Of a stretch of 64,000 nucleotides of DNA, positions 1 to 9,308 are shown piece after piece. The notes under the pieces are model-generated. The model was not told the origin of the DNA, did not search any database, and saw only the letters and a program-made list of their open reading frames with translations. The stretch's first letter is position 1, and each line of letters starts with the position of its first letter. This DNA is from Desulfobacteraceae bacterium (GTDB taxonomy: Bacteria > Desulfobacterota > Desulfobacteria > Desulfobacterales > Desulfobacteraceae): positions 21,833-85,832 of the forward strand of contig JAAEMK010001005.1 of the NCBI GenBank assembly GCA_024225635.1, in the 5' to 3' direction. Made by a program: the position numbers and the translations under genes.

Positions 1-864
1 CTGACCGAGGGAACATCCCTCGAGAACCGGGTCAGGATAAAGGAGAGTTCCCCCTGCGTTTTCCTCCAACAGGGAAAATGCAGCATTTATCCGGTGCGGC
101 CCCTCATCTGCAGGTCATGGACATCCTACAGCCACAAGGTTTGCAAGGATGCCTTCGAATCCGGAAATCACAACGCTGAGATCGAGACATCAAGCTCAAG
201 CAATTTTGTTTATTATCTTGCCCGGGAGACGGTGCGTAAGTCATGCCGCTACCACGGGGTCGATTCAGTGCCCCTGGAATTGCCAATGGCCATGGACTGC
301 TGCTTTTCCCACAGTGATCCCTTTACCCGGTGGCTTGAGGGTGAGCATCTGTTTGACAGGGTGCCTGACTGGCAGAATCCGGACGATACCGATTTTTCAT
401 TCATGGATATCCAGGTGCCGACCTTCCTCGACCGGTTTTCACTTTCCTACCTCAGGGACGGATCATGCATCGAGTATTTCCTGCACAGTAAGGAAAAGGA
501 AATGGAGATCTCAACGGAACTGATCCTGTCCTATGATTCCCATTCAAAATCCCTCAATGTATCAAAGTTCTATCCCGAGCTGAACAAGGAGCCCATCCAC
601 AAATACATGTCGGCGGCCTGCCTGTTTCTCATGATCCACCATGCCGCATCTGTTTTCGGAATCCACCGGGACAGCTTTATTTTCCTTGAGACCCGGAACC
701 GGGTATTTGAGGATTTTTACTCTCGACTGAAGGACTTCGGTTTCCTCATCCACCATGAACGAACGGGGGACAACTGTAACGTACGGGGAATTTACCATAT
801 GCTTCCCATTGAAACGTCCATGATAGTACCGGCCGGGCAGACGGCCCACATGGCGGCATGTTGA
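1..864 (+). CDS. YkgJ-family cysteine-cluster protein (5' truncated)
   Basis: The reading frame is open from base 1, so the gene starts before the window; 287 residues are visible. The first 40 residues carry the signature of the YkgJ/UPF0153 putative zinc- or iron-chelating family: Cys at codon 55, then G-K-C-S-I-Y (Cys at 79) and R-P-L-I-C-R (Cys at 109), i.e. the C-x7-C-x-IY-x2-RP-x2-CR pattern. The usual first family cysteine would lie upstream of the window. A GTG at 94 could be mistaken for the start, but that would cut through the cysteine motif. The remaining roughly 250 residues have no domain I recognise. The family is thought to bind metal, but its biochemical role is not established. 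It faces the liv operon tail to tail. Confidence 0.72.
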   Translation: MTEGTSLENRVRIKESSPCVFLQQGKCSIYPVRPLICRSWTSYSHKVCKDAFESGNHNAEIETSSSSNFVYYLARETVRKSCRYHGVDSVPLELPMAMDCCFSHSDPFTRWLEGEHLFDRVPDWQNPDDTDFSFMDIQVPTFLDRFSLSYLRDGSCIEYFLHSKEKEMEISTELILSYDSHSKSLNVSKFYPELNKEPIHKYMSAACLFLMIHHAASVFGIHRDSFIFLETRNRVFEDFYSRLKDFGFLIHHERTGDNCNVRGIYHMLPIETSMIVPAGQTAHMAAC

Positions 865-872
865 GACCGGTC

Positions 873-895
873 GGGGCAGGAGGGTGCTCCGCCCC
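873..895 (+). terminator. Hairpin between converging genes
   Basis: GGGGC (873-877) pairs with GCCCC (891-895), and GGAG (879-882) with CTCC (887-890). The plus strand continues with a short T-rich run (TTGTTTT, 900-906). It sits between the YkgJ-type gene and livF, which converge here, and probably terminates the plus-strand transcript. The short, impure T run keeps confidence moderate. Confidence 0.45.
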
Positions 896-904
896 AGCCT
901 TGTT

Positions 905-1621
905 TTAAAACAGCCAATCCTTGATCATGGCTTTTAAATCGGTTTCAAACGCCTTTCTGGACCCCTGGGTCTTATTTTTCCCCAGTTCAAGGATATAGAT
1001 ATAATCGGCAATCTTCATGGCCTGGCGGATATTTTGATCCACCAGTAAAATGGTTTTGTTCTCCTCCGTGTTCAGCTGTTTCAACTTAGAATAGATCTCT
1101 TTGGCCACCACCGGCGCAAGCCCGGCAGTGGGTTCATCCACAAGGATAAGGTCGGGGTCCACCATCAGGGCCCTTCCGATCTCCACCATTCTCTGCTCCC
1201 CGCCGCTCAAAGCGCCTGCGTCCGTTTTGCTTTTAGACACAAGATTGGGAAACCGGTCGTAATTTGCCTGAATGCGACTCTTAATCCGTTTCTTATCCTT
1301 TCTGAAAATCCAGGCCCCCATTTCCCAGTTTTCTTCCACAGACAGATAGGGAAAGATATTCCTGCGCTGGGGAATATAGGAAATACCCTTTTTCGATATG
1401 GTGTATGGATTGGCCCCGGTTATATCTTCGTTATTGTAGATGATTTTTCCTGCCTTAGGCTCTAAAAAACCGTAGATGGCTTTGAAAAGAGTTGATTTCC
1501 CAACACCGTTCGCACCGATGACGATGGTGATCCGGCCCTTTTCAGCGGAGACGGAAACCCCCTGTAGTATATTTATATCCTCATAATAACCGGCAAAAAC
1601 ATCCTTCACGTCAAGTGACAT
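905..1621 (-). CDS. livF: Branched-chain amino-acid-type ABC transporter ATPase, LivF
   Basis: 238 residues, the normal LivF length. One of the two cytoplasmic ATPases that power a HAAT-type importer. Walker A is GANGVGKST near residue 36; the signature LSGGEQRMVEIGRAL is followed by Walker B DLILVDEPTAGLAP. The start at 1621 lies 2 nt after the livG stop, so translation is probably coupled. It is the last gene of the run livK-H-M-G-F. HAAT transporters also carry urea, short amides and aromatic acids, so the substrate should not be read from the family name alone. Confidence 0.93.
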   Translation of the reverse strand: MSLDVKDVFAGYYEDINILQGVSVSAEKGRITIVIGANGVGKSTLFKAIYGFLEPKAGKIIYNNEDITGANPYTISKKGISYIPQRRNIFPYLSVEENWEMGAWIFRKDKKRIKSRIQANYDRFPNLVSKSKTDAGALSGGEQRMVEIGRALMVDPDLILVDEPTAGLAPVVAKEIYSKLKQLNTEENKTILLVDQNIRQAMKIADYIYILELGKNKTQGSRKAFETDLKAMIKDWLF

Positions 1622-1623
1622 AT

Positions 1624-2346
1624 TTAATTTCCCAGATAGGCTTCGATGACTTCTTCATTGCTCTTGATCTCTTCAGGAGTGCCATGGGCTATTTTTTTTC
1701 CGGAGCTTAACACCATGAGCCGCTGGCTGAGACTGAATATGGAATGCATATCATGACTGATTAACACAAAGGTCCTGCCCTGGTCATGGAGTTTCCGTAT
1801 ATGATCATGGAGCTCCTCTTTCAGTTCAGGATGAACGCCCGCAAAGGGTTCATCCAGCAGGATCAGATCGGGGTCCAGCATCAGCACCCGCCCCAGTTCC
1901 AGCAACTTATGCTGGCCCCCGGAAAGACTTCTCCCATATTCATCCTTAAGATGCACGATCTTTAAAAGCCCAAGGATGTCAAGGGCCTTCCGGAGCAGCT
2001 CCGCCGGATTCGCTGATTTGGATATGGAAAGGGCCGGCACCATCATATTCTCCATCACGCTCATTCGCCTGAAGATCCTGGTAACCTGGAAGGTCCTTCC
2101 GATTCCTTTTTTGGCGATTTTATAGGAGGAGAGCCGGTCAATGCGCTTGTCCCGAAAAAAGATCTCCCCGTTATCGGGTTTATGGATTCCATTGATTAAA
2201 TTGATCAGGGTGGTCTTTCCGGAACCATTGGGGCCGATGACGCCCAGGAGTTCATTCTCAGCCACATGGAACGAGACATTCTCCAATGCGGCCAAGCCCC
2301 CAAAACGCTTTGTCACCCTACTCACCTTCAGCATGGCTGTTTTCAC
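1624..2346 (-). CDS. livG: Branched-chain amino-acid-type ABC transporter ATPase, LivG
   Basis: 240 residues. The second ATPase of the importer. Walker A GPNGSGKTTL is near residue 39; the signature LSGGQHKLLELGRVLM is followed by Walker B DLILLDEPFAGVHP. The ABC signature has H where many paralogues have Q or R. The first 29 bases overlap the end of livM, typical of translational coupling. An alternative start four codons in (M5) would reduce this overlap. It pairs with LivF under the LivH/LivM membrane core. Confidence 0.93.
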   Translation of the reverse strand: MKTAMLKVSRVTKRFGGLAALENVSFHVAENELLGVIGPNGSGKTTLINLINGIHKPDNGEIFFRDKRIDRLSSYKIAKKGIGRTFQVTRIFRRMSVMENMMVPALSISKSANPAELLRKALDILGLLKIVHLKDEYGRSLSGGQHKLLELGRVLMLDPDLILLDEPFAGVHPELKEELHDHIRKLHDQGRTFVLISHDMHSIFSLSQRLMVLSSGKKIAHGTPEEIKSNEEVIEAYLGN

Positions 2347-3259
2347 TTTTTTTAGTCAGTCTTTTATAAACAGGATAGATCAGCCCGTTTTGAGAAAACC
2401 GCAGGGTGATCACGAGCAGCAGCCCAAAGAATACCCAGCGCAACTCCTCATAATCCCGCAGATATTCCGCGGCCAGCTGCAGGATCAAAGCCCCTGCCAC
2501 GGCCCCGGCCAGGCTCTCTATCCCGCCGATCACAACCATTGCGATGATAAGGCCCATCTGGGGCAGCTGTATGATATTCGGGGTTAGGATGCGGACATAA
2601 TGGGCGTAAAACCCGCCGGCAAGCCCGGCGAAAAAGCTTGTAATGACAAAAGCCAGGATCTTATACTTGACCACATTCACCCCAAGGGTCGCGGCCGCAT
2701 CTTCATCCTCCCGCACCGCCCGGAAAAACAGGCCAAGCCTGGAATTCACGATTTTATACATGATAAAAAGCGACAGGACCAATATCGTGAGAATGGTGTA
2801 ATAATACAGCACCCTGGATTCCCGGGCAAAAAGCGGGGGCACGTTCAAACCGAAATTACCCCCGGTATAGCGGTATTCGGCATTCAGCGCGATCCTGAAA
2901 ATTTCAGAATAGGCAATGGTGAAAAGCGCCAGATAGGGCCCCTGCAACCGAAGACAGAGAAAGCCGATAAAGAGCCCGACCCCGGCAGCGGCAAAACTGC
3001 CGATGAGGATGCTGAAACCTGGAGGCATATCCGTATTCAATACCAGCAGGGCCGAGGTGTAAGCGCCCACGGCCCCAAGGGCTGCATGGGCGAACGAGAA
3101 CTGTCCGGCATAGCCTGCAAGCAGGCACCAGCTTGACGCCAGCAGGGCATAATAATACGCAATGATAATGATATGGAGCCAGTAACCGCCGGTGGCAAAC
3201 GGCAGGAGCGCTGCGGCAAAAAGCAGCCCCATGATTGTCAGGCGTTTAAAATTCTTCAA
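2318..3259 (-). CDS. livM: Branched-chain amino-acid-type ABC transporter permease, LivM
   Basis: 313 residues with many hydrophobic segments and the conserved LivM region SWCLLAGYAGQFSFAHAALG near residues 43-62, matching the family motif for loop and helix around GQ-S-GHA. A later FRAVREDEDAAATLGVN segment is the cytoplasmic EAA-like loop that contacts the ATPase. Its end overlaps livG and it starts 7 nt after livH. Forms the membrane channel with LivH. Confidence 0.92.
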   Translation of the reverse strand: MKNFKRLTIMGLLFAAALLPFATGGYWLHIIIIAYYYALLASSWCLLAGYAGQFSFAHAALGAVGAYTSALLVLNTDMPPGFSILIGSFAAAGVGLFIGFLCLRLQGPYLALFTIAYSEIFRIALNAEYRYTGGNFGLNVPPLFARESRVLYYYTILTILVLSLFIMYKIVNSRLGLFFRAVREDEDAAATLGVNVVKYKILAFVITSFFAGLAGGFYAHYVRILTPNIIQLPQMGLIIAMVVIGGIESLAGAVAGALILQLAAEYLRDYEELRWVFFGLLLVITLRFSQNGLIYPVYKRLTKKSENSHAEGE

Positions 3260-3266
3260 GATTACG

Positions 3267-4169
3267 TCACTTCATCCTTACATGTTTTTCACCAAACAGC
3301 CCTGTTGGTTTGAACAGCAGCACCACCACCAGGAACAAAAGCCCAAGCGCGTTTTTATAGGCCAGTCCCCTGGTCAAATCCGGAAACAGGACCGACCCCA
3401 GACTTTCCGCCTCCCCCAGGATAATGCTTGCGATAATGCACCCCTTGATGGACCCCATACCCCCCAGCACAATGATAACAAAGGATTTTATCACCGGCAT
3501 GGCCCCCATGGTGGGAAATATCAGAAAGATCGGCCCGATAAGGGCCCCACCCGCAGCCGCAAGGGCTGAACCCGCACCAAAGGCCAGAAGGTTCATCTTA
3601 AAGGGATTTATCCCGGCAATGGCGGCTGCGTCCCTGTCCTGGCTGACGGCCCGCAGCCCCTTCCCGATAAAGGTCCTGCCGATGATTATCAGTGCCGCGA
3701 CCATGAAAACCACGGCCAGGGCGGACACAAAAAGCCGGTCATTACTGATGCTGAGGGAATAGACGGATGTTGTGCCGGACATGAATGAGGGAGACCGCCG
3801 TGTCCAGGGACCAAACACGAAAAGGGCAAGGTTCTGCAAAAATATGGACAGGCCAAAGGTGATCAGTATGGCGTATTCGTCCTTTCGCTCCACAGCTCCC
3901 GTATAAACCGGGCGAAGGAACAACACTTCAATCACAACCCCCAGGAAAAACACGATGATGATTGACGACAACACGGCCAGTACCGGGGGGAACCCCAGCA
4001 GTTTTGCCAGGTAATAGGAGAAATACGCCCCCAGCATATACAGTTCCCCATGGGCAAAATTCACGACCTTGAGTACTGAAAAGATAAGGGTCAGGCCCAG
4101 GGCCATCAGCGCGTAGATAAGACCTATGATAAGGCCGTTCAATGCTTGAAGGATTAAATATTCAGTCAT
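3267..4169 (-). CDS. livH: Branched-chain amino-acid-type ABC transporter permease, LivH
   Basis: 300 residues, polytopic. The N-terminus LNGLIIGLIYALMALGLTLI and the following FSVLKVVNFAHGELYMLGAY are diagnostic for LivH. GLRAVSQDRDAAAIAGINP is the ATPase-contacting loop. It lies 30 nt downstream of the binding-protein gene and is followed closely by livM, so all five liv genes are probably co-transcribed. Confidence 0.93.
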   Translation of the reverse strand: MTEYLILQALNGLIIGLIYALMALGLTLIFSVLKVVNFAHGELYMLGAYFSYYLAKLLGFPPVLAVLSSIIIVFFLGVVIEVLFLRPVYTGAVERKDEYAILITFGLSIFLQNLALFVFGPWTRRSPSFMSGTTSVYSLSISNDRLFVSALAVVFMVAALIIIGRTFIGKGLRAVSQDRDAAAIAGINPFKMNLLAFGAGSALAAAGGALIGPIFLIFPTMGAMPVIKSFVIIVLGGMGSIKGCIIASIILGEAESLGSVLFPDLTRGLAYKNALGLLFLVVVLLFKPTGLFGEKHVRMK

Positions 4170-4199
4170 GAACCTCTCCCGGGCCGGTGGTTTTTCCTA

Positions 4200-5408
4200 T
4201 CAGGGTTTGATCAGGCTTCCATCGCTGTACTCTTTGGGCCAGAGAAGCAACGCATCCGTGTAAGGCTGATCCACCTCCGTATACTGAATGACAAAGGAGG
4301 GCGTCCCCGGCCACTGGTGGTACATGTAAGCCGGTTCCCTGTCCATGGAAAAGCTGATCACACCGCGAAGCCCTGTATACCTGGTTGTTTCCAGGGCACT
4401 TACAATGGCATCGGCATCGGTGGACCCGGCCCTTTGAATGGCATCCGCCACCAGGTACACCGCCTCGTACGCTTCCATGGCCGCGAAGGTGGGTTCCCGG
4501 TTGAATTTCGTTTTAAACCGCTTGATAAAGGGGTCGGTCTTTTCGGTAAATTTTATCCCGGGATAGTACCCTGTCTTTGTGAGAATGTATTTACCGCTCG
4601 GGCCGGTGATTTCCCAGAATTCCTTATGCAGGGCATCGGTGCCCACGGCAAACATGGCGGTTTCCTTTGTGGGGGCAAACCCGATCTCATGGGCCTGCTT
4701 GACCATGAGCAGTTCGCCTGCGCCGGTAAAGATCCCGAAGAGCAGGTCCGGGCGTGGCTTGGCCAGCTTGAACCGCAATAGCTGGGGAGTAAAATCCTGG
4801 ATCGTTCTTTCGGCGGTAATGGAAGTGATTTTGATCCCGGCGGTTTTCAACGCCTCCCGGATCACCCTTTCAACACCAATGCCATAGTCGGAATTTTCCG
4901 TGATCATCACAACATTTTTAAACCCGGCGGCCTGAATCCAATCCGCAATTTTACTATAAAAGAGAGAGTTTGCCGGCGCGATTCTGAACACATACCTGTA
5001 TTGTTTCGCGGTGATCACATCGGCCCAGGCTTCGGCAATGATCAAAGGGATCTTCAGCCTGTTGGCGACTTCTATCTCGGCTTTGGCCACAGAGCTGTGG
5101 AATTCTCCCACCACGGCAACGGCTTTCTGCTTTTCCACCAGCCGTTCCATGGCTGCCGTGCCTTTTTCCGGCAGCCCCTGGGTATCCTCAAATGCCAGCA
5201 CGACCTTTTTTCCCAGGACGCCGCCCGTCCCGTTTATCTCCTCCACCGCCTGCTCCATGGCCATTTTCATCTCTTTTCCGCTCTCGAACGATCCGGGAGC
5301 GGAAAGGGGACCGACCCCGCCGATTTTGATGATCTCGCCTGCGCCGAGGGGTAAGGTTAAAAGCAATATCATGGGACAACAGACAAATAATGAAATAAGC
5401 TTTCTCAT
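4200..5408 (-). CDS. livK: HAAT-family periplasmic binding protein, LivK-like
   Basis: 402 residues from the chosen start at 5408, which has an AAGGAGGA ribosome site directly upstream and begins a clear signal peptide (MRKL..., hydrophobic core, cleavage near LGAGE). The in-frame ATG at 5510 would add 34 residues that do not look like a signal. The mature protein opens IIKIGGVGPLSAPGS and continues with the bilobed type I periplasmic fold (VLAFEDTQGLPEKG, VAVVGEFHSSVAKAE, YRYVFRIAPANSLF). It captures the ligand for LivHMGF. The ligand is unknown; the binding protein closest to a nitrogenase-like operon may feed that enzyme, but this is inference from position only. Confidence 0.88.
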   Translation of the reverse strand: MRKLISLFVCCPMILLLTLPLGAGEIIKIGGVGPLSAPGSFESGKEMKMAMEQAVEEINGTGGVLGKKVVLAFEDTQGLPEKGTAAMERLVEKQKAVAVVGEFHSSVAKAEIEVANRLKIPLIIAEAWADVITAKQYRYVFRIAPANSLFYSKIADWIQAAGFKNVVMITENSDYGIGVERVIREALKTAGIKITSITAERTIQDFTPQLLRFKLAKPRPDLLFGIFTGAGELLMVKQAHEIGFAPTKETAMFAVGTDALHKEFWEITGPSGKYILTKTGYYPGIKFTEKTDPFIKRFKTKFNREPTFAAMEAYEAVYLVADAIQRAGSTDADAIVSALETTRYTGLRGVISFSMDREPAYMYHQWPGTPSFVIQYTEVDQPYTDALLLWPKEYSDGSLIKP

Positions 5409-5644
5409 AAATTCCTCCTTTATTTCATTCACGCTTATTGTCTTAAATGGTAACGCTATGGACCCATCAATCCATGGTAGAGGTGTCAAGCCATATAAAA
5501 CCTTATACAATTGAATTGTCAGTAAAAAGCAGATTGACGAAGCAGCTTATGGAAACGTCTTTTTTTAAGATACAGACCCAGGCGTGAATAATTCTTCTTG
5601 AGGATATTTTCCGGAACGGGTTTTTCTTTTATTTCTCAGGCATT

Positions 5645-5673
5645 AGAATATTATACTTATTACCCCCTGTCAA
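5645..5673 (-). promoter_or_regulatory. Candidate sigma-70 promoter for the liv operon
   Basis: On the minus strand TTGACA (5668-5673) is followed after exactly 17 bases by TATTCT (5645-5650). It lies between the nitrogenase-like genes and livK and would give a leader of about 230 nt before the livK start. The -35 box sits inside an imperfect C-run/G-run hairpin just after the upstream stop codon, so the two operons may be partly separable. The rest of 5409-5697 holds no gene. Confidence 0.5.
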
Positions 5674-5697
5674 CAGATGGGGTGCTATTTTCTTTGA

Positions 5698-6993
5698 TCA
5701 CATTGCCCGAAAAAGGCCGTTGATGATCTTTTCGATAAGGTAAAGGGTGCCCTGGGCCCCCATGAAGCTTTTCTCAACAACGTGGATATGGCTTGCGGCG
5801 GGAAGGGAAATATCGATGCCGGTAAAGGGATGTCCCGTAAGCCGCAGGCGTGAGATATCCGCCTCGCTGCCAAAAACAATATCGGGTGCAGTCCCGGCCA
5901 TATCGGCATTCCAGGCATCCAGGCAGCCTATTTTGCGGAGAAAAGCGTTTAACTCATCCGCAAAATCATCCACGGTTTCAGCAAGTTTCACTGCAACGGG
6001 CACCATGCCGAGATAATTGTAAAGCCAGGTCACCAGGGGCAATGCAATGGAGGCGTCCGCGGATACGGCAAAGGTCGCCCCCTTTGGCAGGCCGGTCAGG
6101 GAGTTGAACCGGTTGAGCACTTCATGGCTGCGCCGCCGGGCACCCTTGATGACGGCCATTGCAGGCCCAGGATCTATATCAAGGCAGTCACAAACCTCAT
6201 CGATCCAGGCTTCGGTCGCCTCAAACCCGATGGGAGCGCCCACGGATGGCATCAGGGTGGGCACCTGGAACCGCTCCTCTAAAAAATGGGCCAGCTGATC
6301 AGCATACTCCCGATGAATCACAAGGTTGCACCCGGCCGATCCCAGGTTTTCTATCCGGGGGATGGTGGTTCCGGCGCAAAGGACGGTGTTGACCTCGATG
6401 CCGCAGGCGTTGAGAAGGGTTGTGATCTCGTTGAGGTTCCCCTGCCAGTGATGGTGAAAGATGGAGAGGCCCAGCAGGTTGACCGTGTGCTTTCTGGGGG
6501 TGCCGGGGGGTGGAGCCACCTGTTTGATAACCTGGATGACACCGTCCTGGAAGCCCGCGGCAAAGGAGTCTGAAAACCCCGTGTTTTCCATGGCGATGCA
6601 GGGCACTGGCAGGCGGGCGTTCTTGATGAACCGTTCCAGGTCGTCGCCGATCAGGGCGGCCCCGGGAGAGTTGACAATGGCTATCAGGGAATGGCCTTTT
6701 TCCGCGACCACGGGAAGGATCTTTTCAAGCTTTTGGGTGGCGCCGAACACATAGTCATAATCGTCCAGATAAGTGGCCGGCACCCGTGGCTGGCCAAAGT
6801 AGAACTCTTCGGAGTAATAAAGGGGATCGAGATACTCGGCCCGGGGCAAAAGAAACTCCGAGATCGACCCGTGATAAAACTTGCATCCGGTGGGACCGTT
6901 GAGGAGTACCGCGGCATCACGAATGCTCTCAACAGCCATGACGGCACCGGTAAAACTGTCCGGGGGTATGGGCCGGCAATTAAATTCCATCAT
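5698..6993 (-). CDS. Nitrogenase-like component 1, NifK/BchB-like beta subunit
   Basis: 431 residues of the nitrogenase component 1 superfamily. Two cluster-ligand cysteines of a NifK-like protein are present: C6 (FNCRPIPP) and C37 ([10 protein letters not shown]). The third, five residues before the conserved IGDD, is not: the stretch is [11 protein letters not shown], with Pro110 where NifK has Cys and Ser109 beside it. The rest shows the three-domain Rossmann-like pattern ([33 protein letters not shown] near the end). Its start overlaps the fused NifH-NifD gene by 14 bases, so the two are made together and presumably form one complex. It is much shorter than true NifK. No nifB, nifE, nifN or nifV is in the window, so nitrogen fixation is unlikely; the substrate is unknown. 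Confidence 0.8.
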   Translation of the reverse strand: MMEFNCRPIPPDSFTGAVMAVESIRDAAVLLNGPTGCKFYHGSISEFLLPRAEYLDPLYYSEEFYFGQPRVPATYLDDYDYVFGATQKLEKILPVVAEKGHSLIAIVNSPGAALIGDDLERFIKNARLPVPCIAMENTGFSDSFAAGFQDGVIQVIKQVAPPPGTPRKHTVNLLGLSIFHHHWQGNLNEITTLLNACGIEVNTVLCAGTTIPRIENLGSAGCNLVIHREYADQLAHFLEERFQVPTLMPSVGAPIGFEATEAWIDEVCDCLDIDPGPAMAVIKGARRRSHEVLNRFNSLTGLPKGATFAVSADASIALPLVTWLYNYLGMVPVAVKLAETVDDFADELNAFLRKIGCLDAWNADMAGTAPDIVFGSEADISRLRLTGHPFTGIDISLPAASHIHVVEKSFMGAQGTLYLIEKIINGLFRAM

Positions 6994-9169
6994 TTTTCCA
7001 TCCTTCGTTTACCGGTGATTTCACAAGGCTTGCCCAGCGCCGGGCAAAGGCGATCCCGCCGTAGAACCCCACATCCGGGCACATGGGAATGGTGTCCACA
7101 TGGACGGGAAAGGGAAGGGACTTGGGCGTATAGTTGCCAACCAGGATATCCGGTTTCAACCGGTTGAGGTCCTTGTCCCGCTGCCGGGGCGGATAATCCG
7201 TCTCCAACTCAAACCTGCCCGGGTAGCGGGTGGTGAACCTGTTGTCCTGGGAGTAGTTCAGGATGCACACCTTGGAAACCACCATGCCAAGGTCAAAGGC
7301 CGCCTCAAGAATCCAGTCCACATTGTGAACATAGGTGATGATCATGAGACGCTTGCCCTTGAGGGCGTTGCGGTAGTTTGCGATCAGGGTCTCATACCGT
7401 CCCTGGAAGGTGCCGATGAGGGATTCGCCTTTGGCCTCCTTGTCGAAAAAGGCCGCGATCTCCCGTATCCAGAGCTTGCTGTCGGTGAATCCCACGGGAA
7501 ACGGAAGGCTTGCCGTGGGGCTGTCAAACCGCTCCTTCAGGAAATCGGCCATGATCCGGCCGAAGTAATCGGTATAGGCGGGCAGGTTCAACCCGGCCCT
7601 GAGGAATCCCTTGAGTTCGCTGACCCGGGTGTTTCTCACGAACCGGCAGTTGATCCGGATATTCATCTTGTGGAGAATGCCGGAAATGGTCTTGAAATTC
7701 TCTTCCGCATTATAGGCGATGTTTTTCTCGGCAATGACGTTGACCAGGTCCGGCCTGGGGCGGACCGTTGAATCCATGAGGGCGGCCGCCCCCTCCATGC
7801 AGGCGTTGAGCACCCCCTGCATATAGTCGCCCCTGAGATTTCCGTCCGTGGTGATGGGAATGACGGGCAGGTCCGGATGGAGGGCCCGGATCTCCTCAAC
7901 GGCGGCATCGGGGTCATCCCCGATCACGCCCGAGGGACAGGTGGTCAAAAGGAACAGGGCCTTGGGCTTTTTTTCGATGGCGGTTTCAAGGGTCCGGGCA
8001 AGGGTGGCGTTGCCGCCGTAGATCACCGTGTTCTCATCCATGTCCGAGGAGATGACAGCCGGGTTCAGCTGGCTTGGCACCAGCATCTTCTTCTGGGTAT
8101 GGAGCCTGAGCCCGGCCGAGAAGATGGCCTGGAAAGCGATGTGGGTGCAGCTCCCGGGGCCGTGGGCAACGGTGATGGCATCCACCACCTGGGTGGTGGT
8201 GGCAAGGGCGCCGGCAAAGGCGCAGCCGTGGAGGGGTTCCCGGGTCATCATGCTCTTTGACAAAAACACGGGGGGGGTACCGGTTGCGGGACCGGTCTTT
8301 GGCTCATCAGACAGGTCCGGCCCATCATTGGCCCGAGGTTCGATTTCTCCCCCCGGCCCCGGCTCCTTGCCCATGAAGACCGTCTGTTCAAGGGAGTGCT
8401 CGTCAAGGGAGATGGCCGGATAAAAGCGGGGGGATCCAAGGACGCTCCGGGCCAACCCGTGGAACACCCGGGCCTCGGGGGAATCGGGGAACGCCTCCAC
8501 AACGGTTTTTTCCATAATTTCGGCCCGGCGGAAGCGATCGCTCCTGGGAACGGTCCTGACCACGGGAAGGGAGACCTTTTCAGCAAAGCGCATCACCGGC
8601 GCCCGGTCTTCGGAGTCCCCCCGGCTGTTGAGGATCAGCCCGGCCAGGCGGTGGTCTTTTGTATCAAAATTCCTGACACCCTTGAGGATATTGTTGGCGG
8701 CATAGATGGACATGAACTCCTCTGAAGTAACCACATAGACCCGGTCGGCAAACCCCTTTCTCAAGGGAACGGCAAAACCGCCGCACACAACGTCCCCCAG
8801 GACATCGTAGATGATCACGTCAAACCGGTCCATGTCAAGCCCCAGGCGCTCAAACAGGGCAAAGGTGCTCAGGATGCCCCTGCCCGCACACCCGACCCCT
8901 GGCTCGGGACCGCCGGCCTCGGCGCATACAATGTTATTGAACCCCTGGTGAAGTACCCCGTCGAGACGCTGGAGGGCGACCGGCACCTCTTTCATGTAGT
9001 CAAGGGCGGTGGTGATTCTCCTGCCGCCAAGCAGGAGCCGTGTGGAATCATGCTTGGGATCGCAGCCGATCTGGAGCACCCGTTTCCCCGCCAGGGAAAG
9101 GGCGGCCGCAAGATTAGCCGAGATGGTTGACTTGCCGATGCCGCCCTTGCCGTAGATTGCAATTTTCAT
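6980..9169 (-). CDS. NifH-NifD-like fusion: Fe protein joined to nitrogenase-like alpha subunit
   Basis: 729 residues in one uninterrupted frame. Residues 1 to about 265 are a complete NifH/BchL/CfbC-type ATPase: P-loop GKGGIGKST (8-16), CDPKHDST (36-43), and both cysteines that hold the shared 4Fe-4S cluster, C94 (GVGCAGRGI) and C129 ([10 protein letters not shown]). A Pro/Gly/acid-rich linker (about 266-308) leads to a NifD-like domain with all three cluster cysteines: C316 (LHGCAFAGA), C341 (HGPGSCTH) and C411 ([11 protein letters not shown]). In the region where NifD binds its cofactor, no cysteine is seen around LNLPAYTDY (528-535), while C697 (IPMCPD) falls near where NifD has His442. 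Natural Fe proteins are separate dimers that dock on component 1, so a covalent H-D fusion is unusual. ATP-driven reduction of an unknown substrate is likely. The gene start ATG is preceded by a purine-rich stretch. Confidence 0.85.
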   Translation of the reverse strand: MKIAIYGKGGIGKSTISANLAAALSLAGKRVLQIGCDPKHDSTRLLLGGRRITTALDYMKEVPVALQRLDGVLHQGFNNIVCAEAGGPEPGVGCAGRGILSTFALFERLGLDMDRFDVIIYDVLGDVVCGGFAVPLRKGFADRVYVVTSEEFMSIYAANNILKGVRNFDTKDHRLAGLILNSRGDSEDRAPVMRFAEKVSLPVVRTVPRSDRFRRAEIMEKTVVEAFPDSPEARVFHGLARSVLGSPRFYPAISLDEHSLEQTVFMGKEPGPGGEIEPRANDGPDLSDEPKTGPATGTPPVFLSKSMMTREPLHGCAFAGALATTTQVVDAITVAHGPGSCTHIAFQAIFSAGLRLHTQKKMLVPSQLNPAVISSDMDENTVIYGGNATLARTLETAIEKKPKALFLLTTCPSGVIGDDPDAAVEEIRALHPDLPVIPITTDGNLRGDYMQGVLNACMEGAAALMDSTVRPRPDLVNVIAEKNIAYNAEENFKTISGILHKMNIRINCRFVRNTRVSELKGFLRAGLNLPAYTDYFGRIMADFLKERFDSPTASLPFPVGFTDSKLWIREIAAFFDKEAKGESLIGTFQGRYETLIANYRNALKGKRLMIITYVHNVDWILEAAFDLGMVVSKVCILNYSQDNRFTTRYPGRFELETDYPPRQRDKDLNRLKPDILVGNYTPKSLPFPVHVDTIPMCPDVGFYGGIAFARRWASLVKSPVNEGWKNDGI

Positions 9170-9208
9170 AGATTCCCGTATACCCGTTGCCCGATCCCAT
9201 TAGCAGAA

Positions 9209-9233
9209 ACAGGGCAGGCAAAACCCGCCCTGT
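9209..9233 (-). terminator. Weak hairpin before the nitrogenase-like operon
   Basis: ACAGGGC (9209-9215) pairs with GCCCTGT (9227-9233). On the minus strand it follows the stop of the 295-residue hypothetical gene and precedes the H-D fusion by about 40 bases. Only a short TTTC follows, so it may be a weak terminator or an untranslated-leader hairpin. Confidence 0.3.
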
Positions 9234-9308
9234 ACAGATCTCTGAATTCTTCTACCTGGAATCCATGGAAAAAGGCAACAAGAATCTCGTAATTAGCGAA
9301 AAGGCAGC

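Noticed and set aside
5698-9169. True nitrogen-fixing nitrogenase
   Set aside because: Cofactor ligands and the third NifK-type cysteine are not conserved, the subunits are short, and no nifB, nifE or nifN is present.
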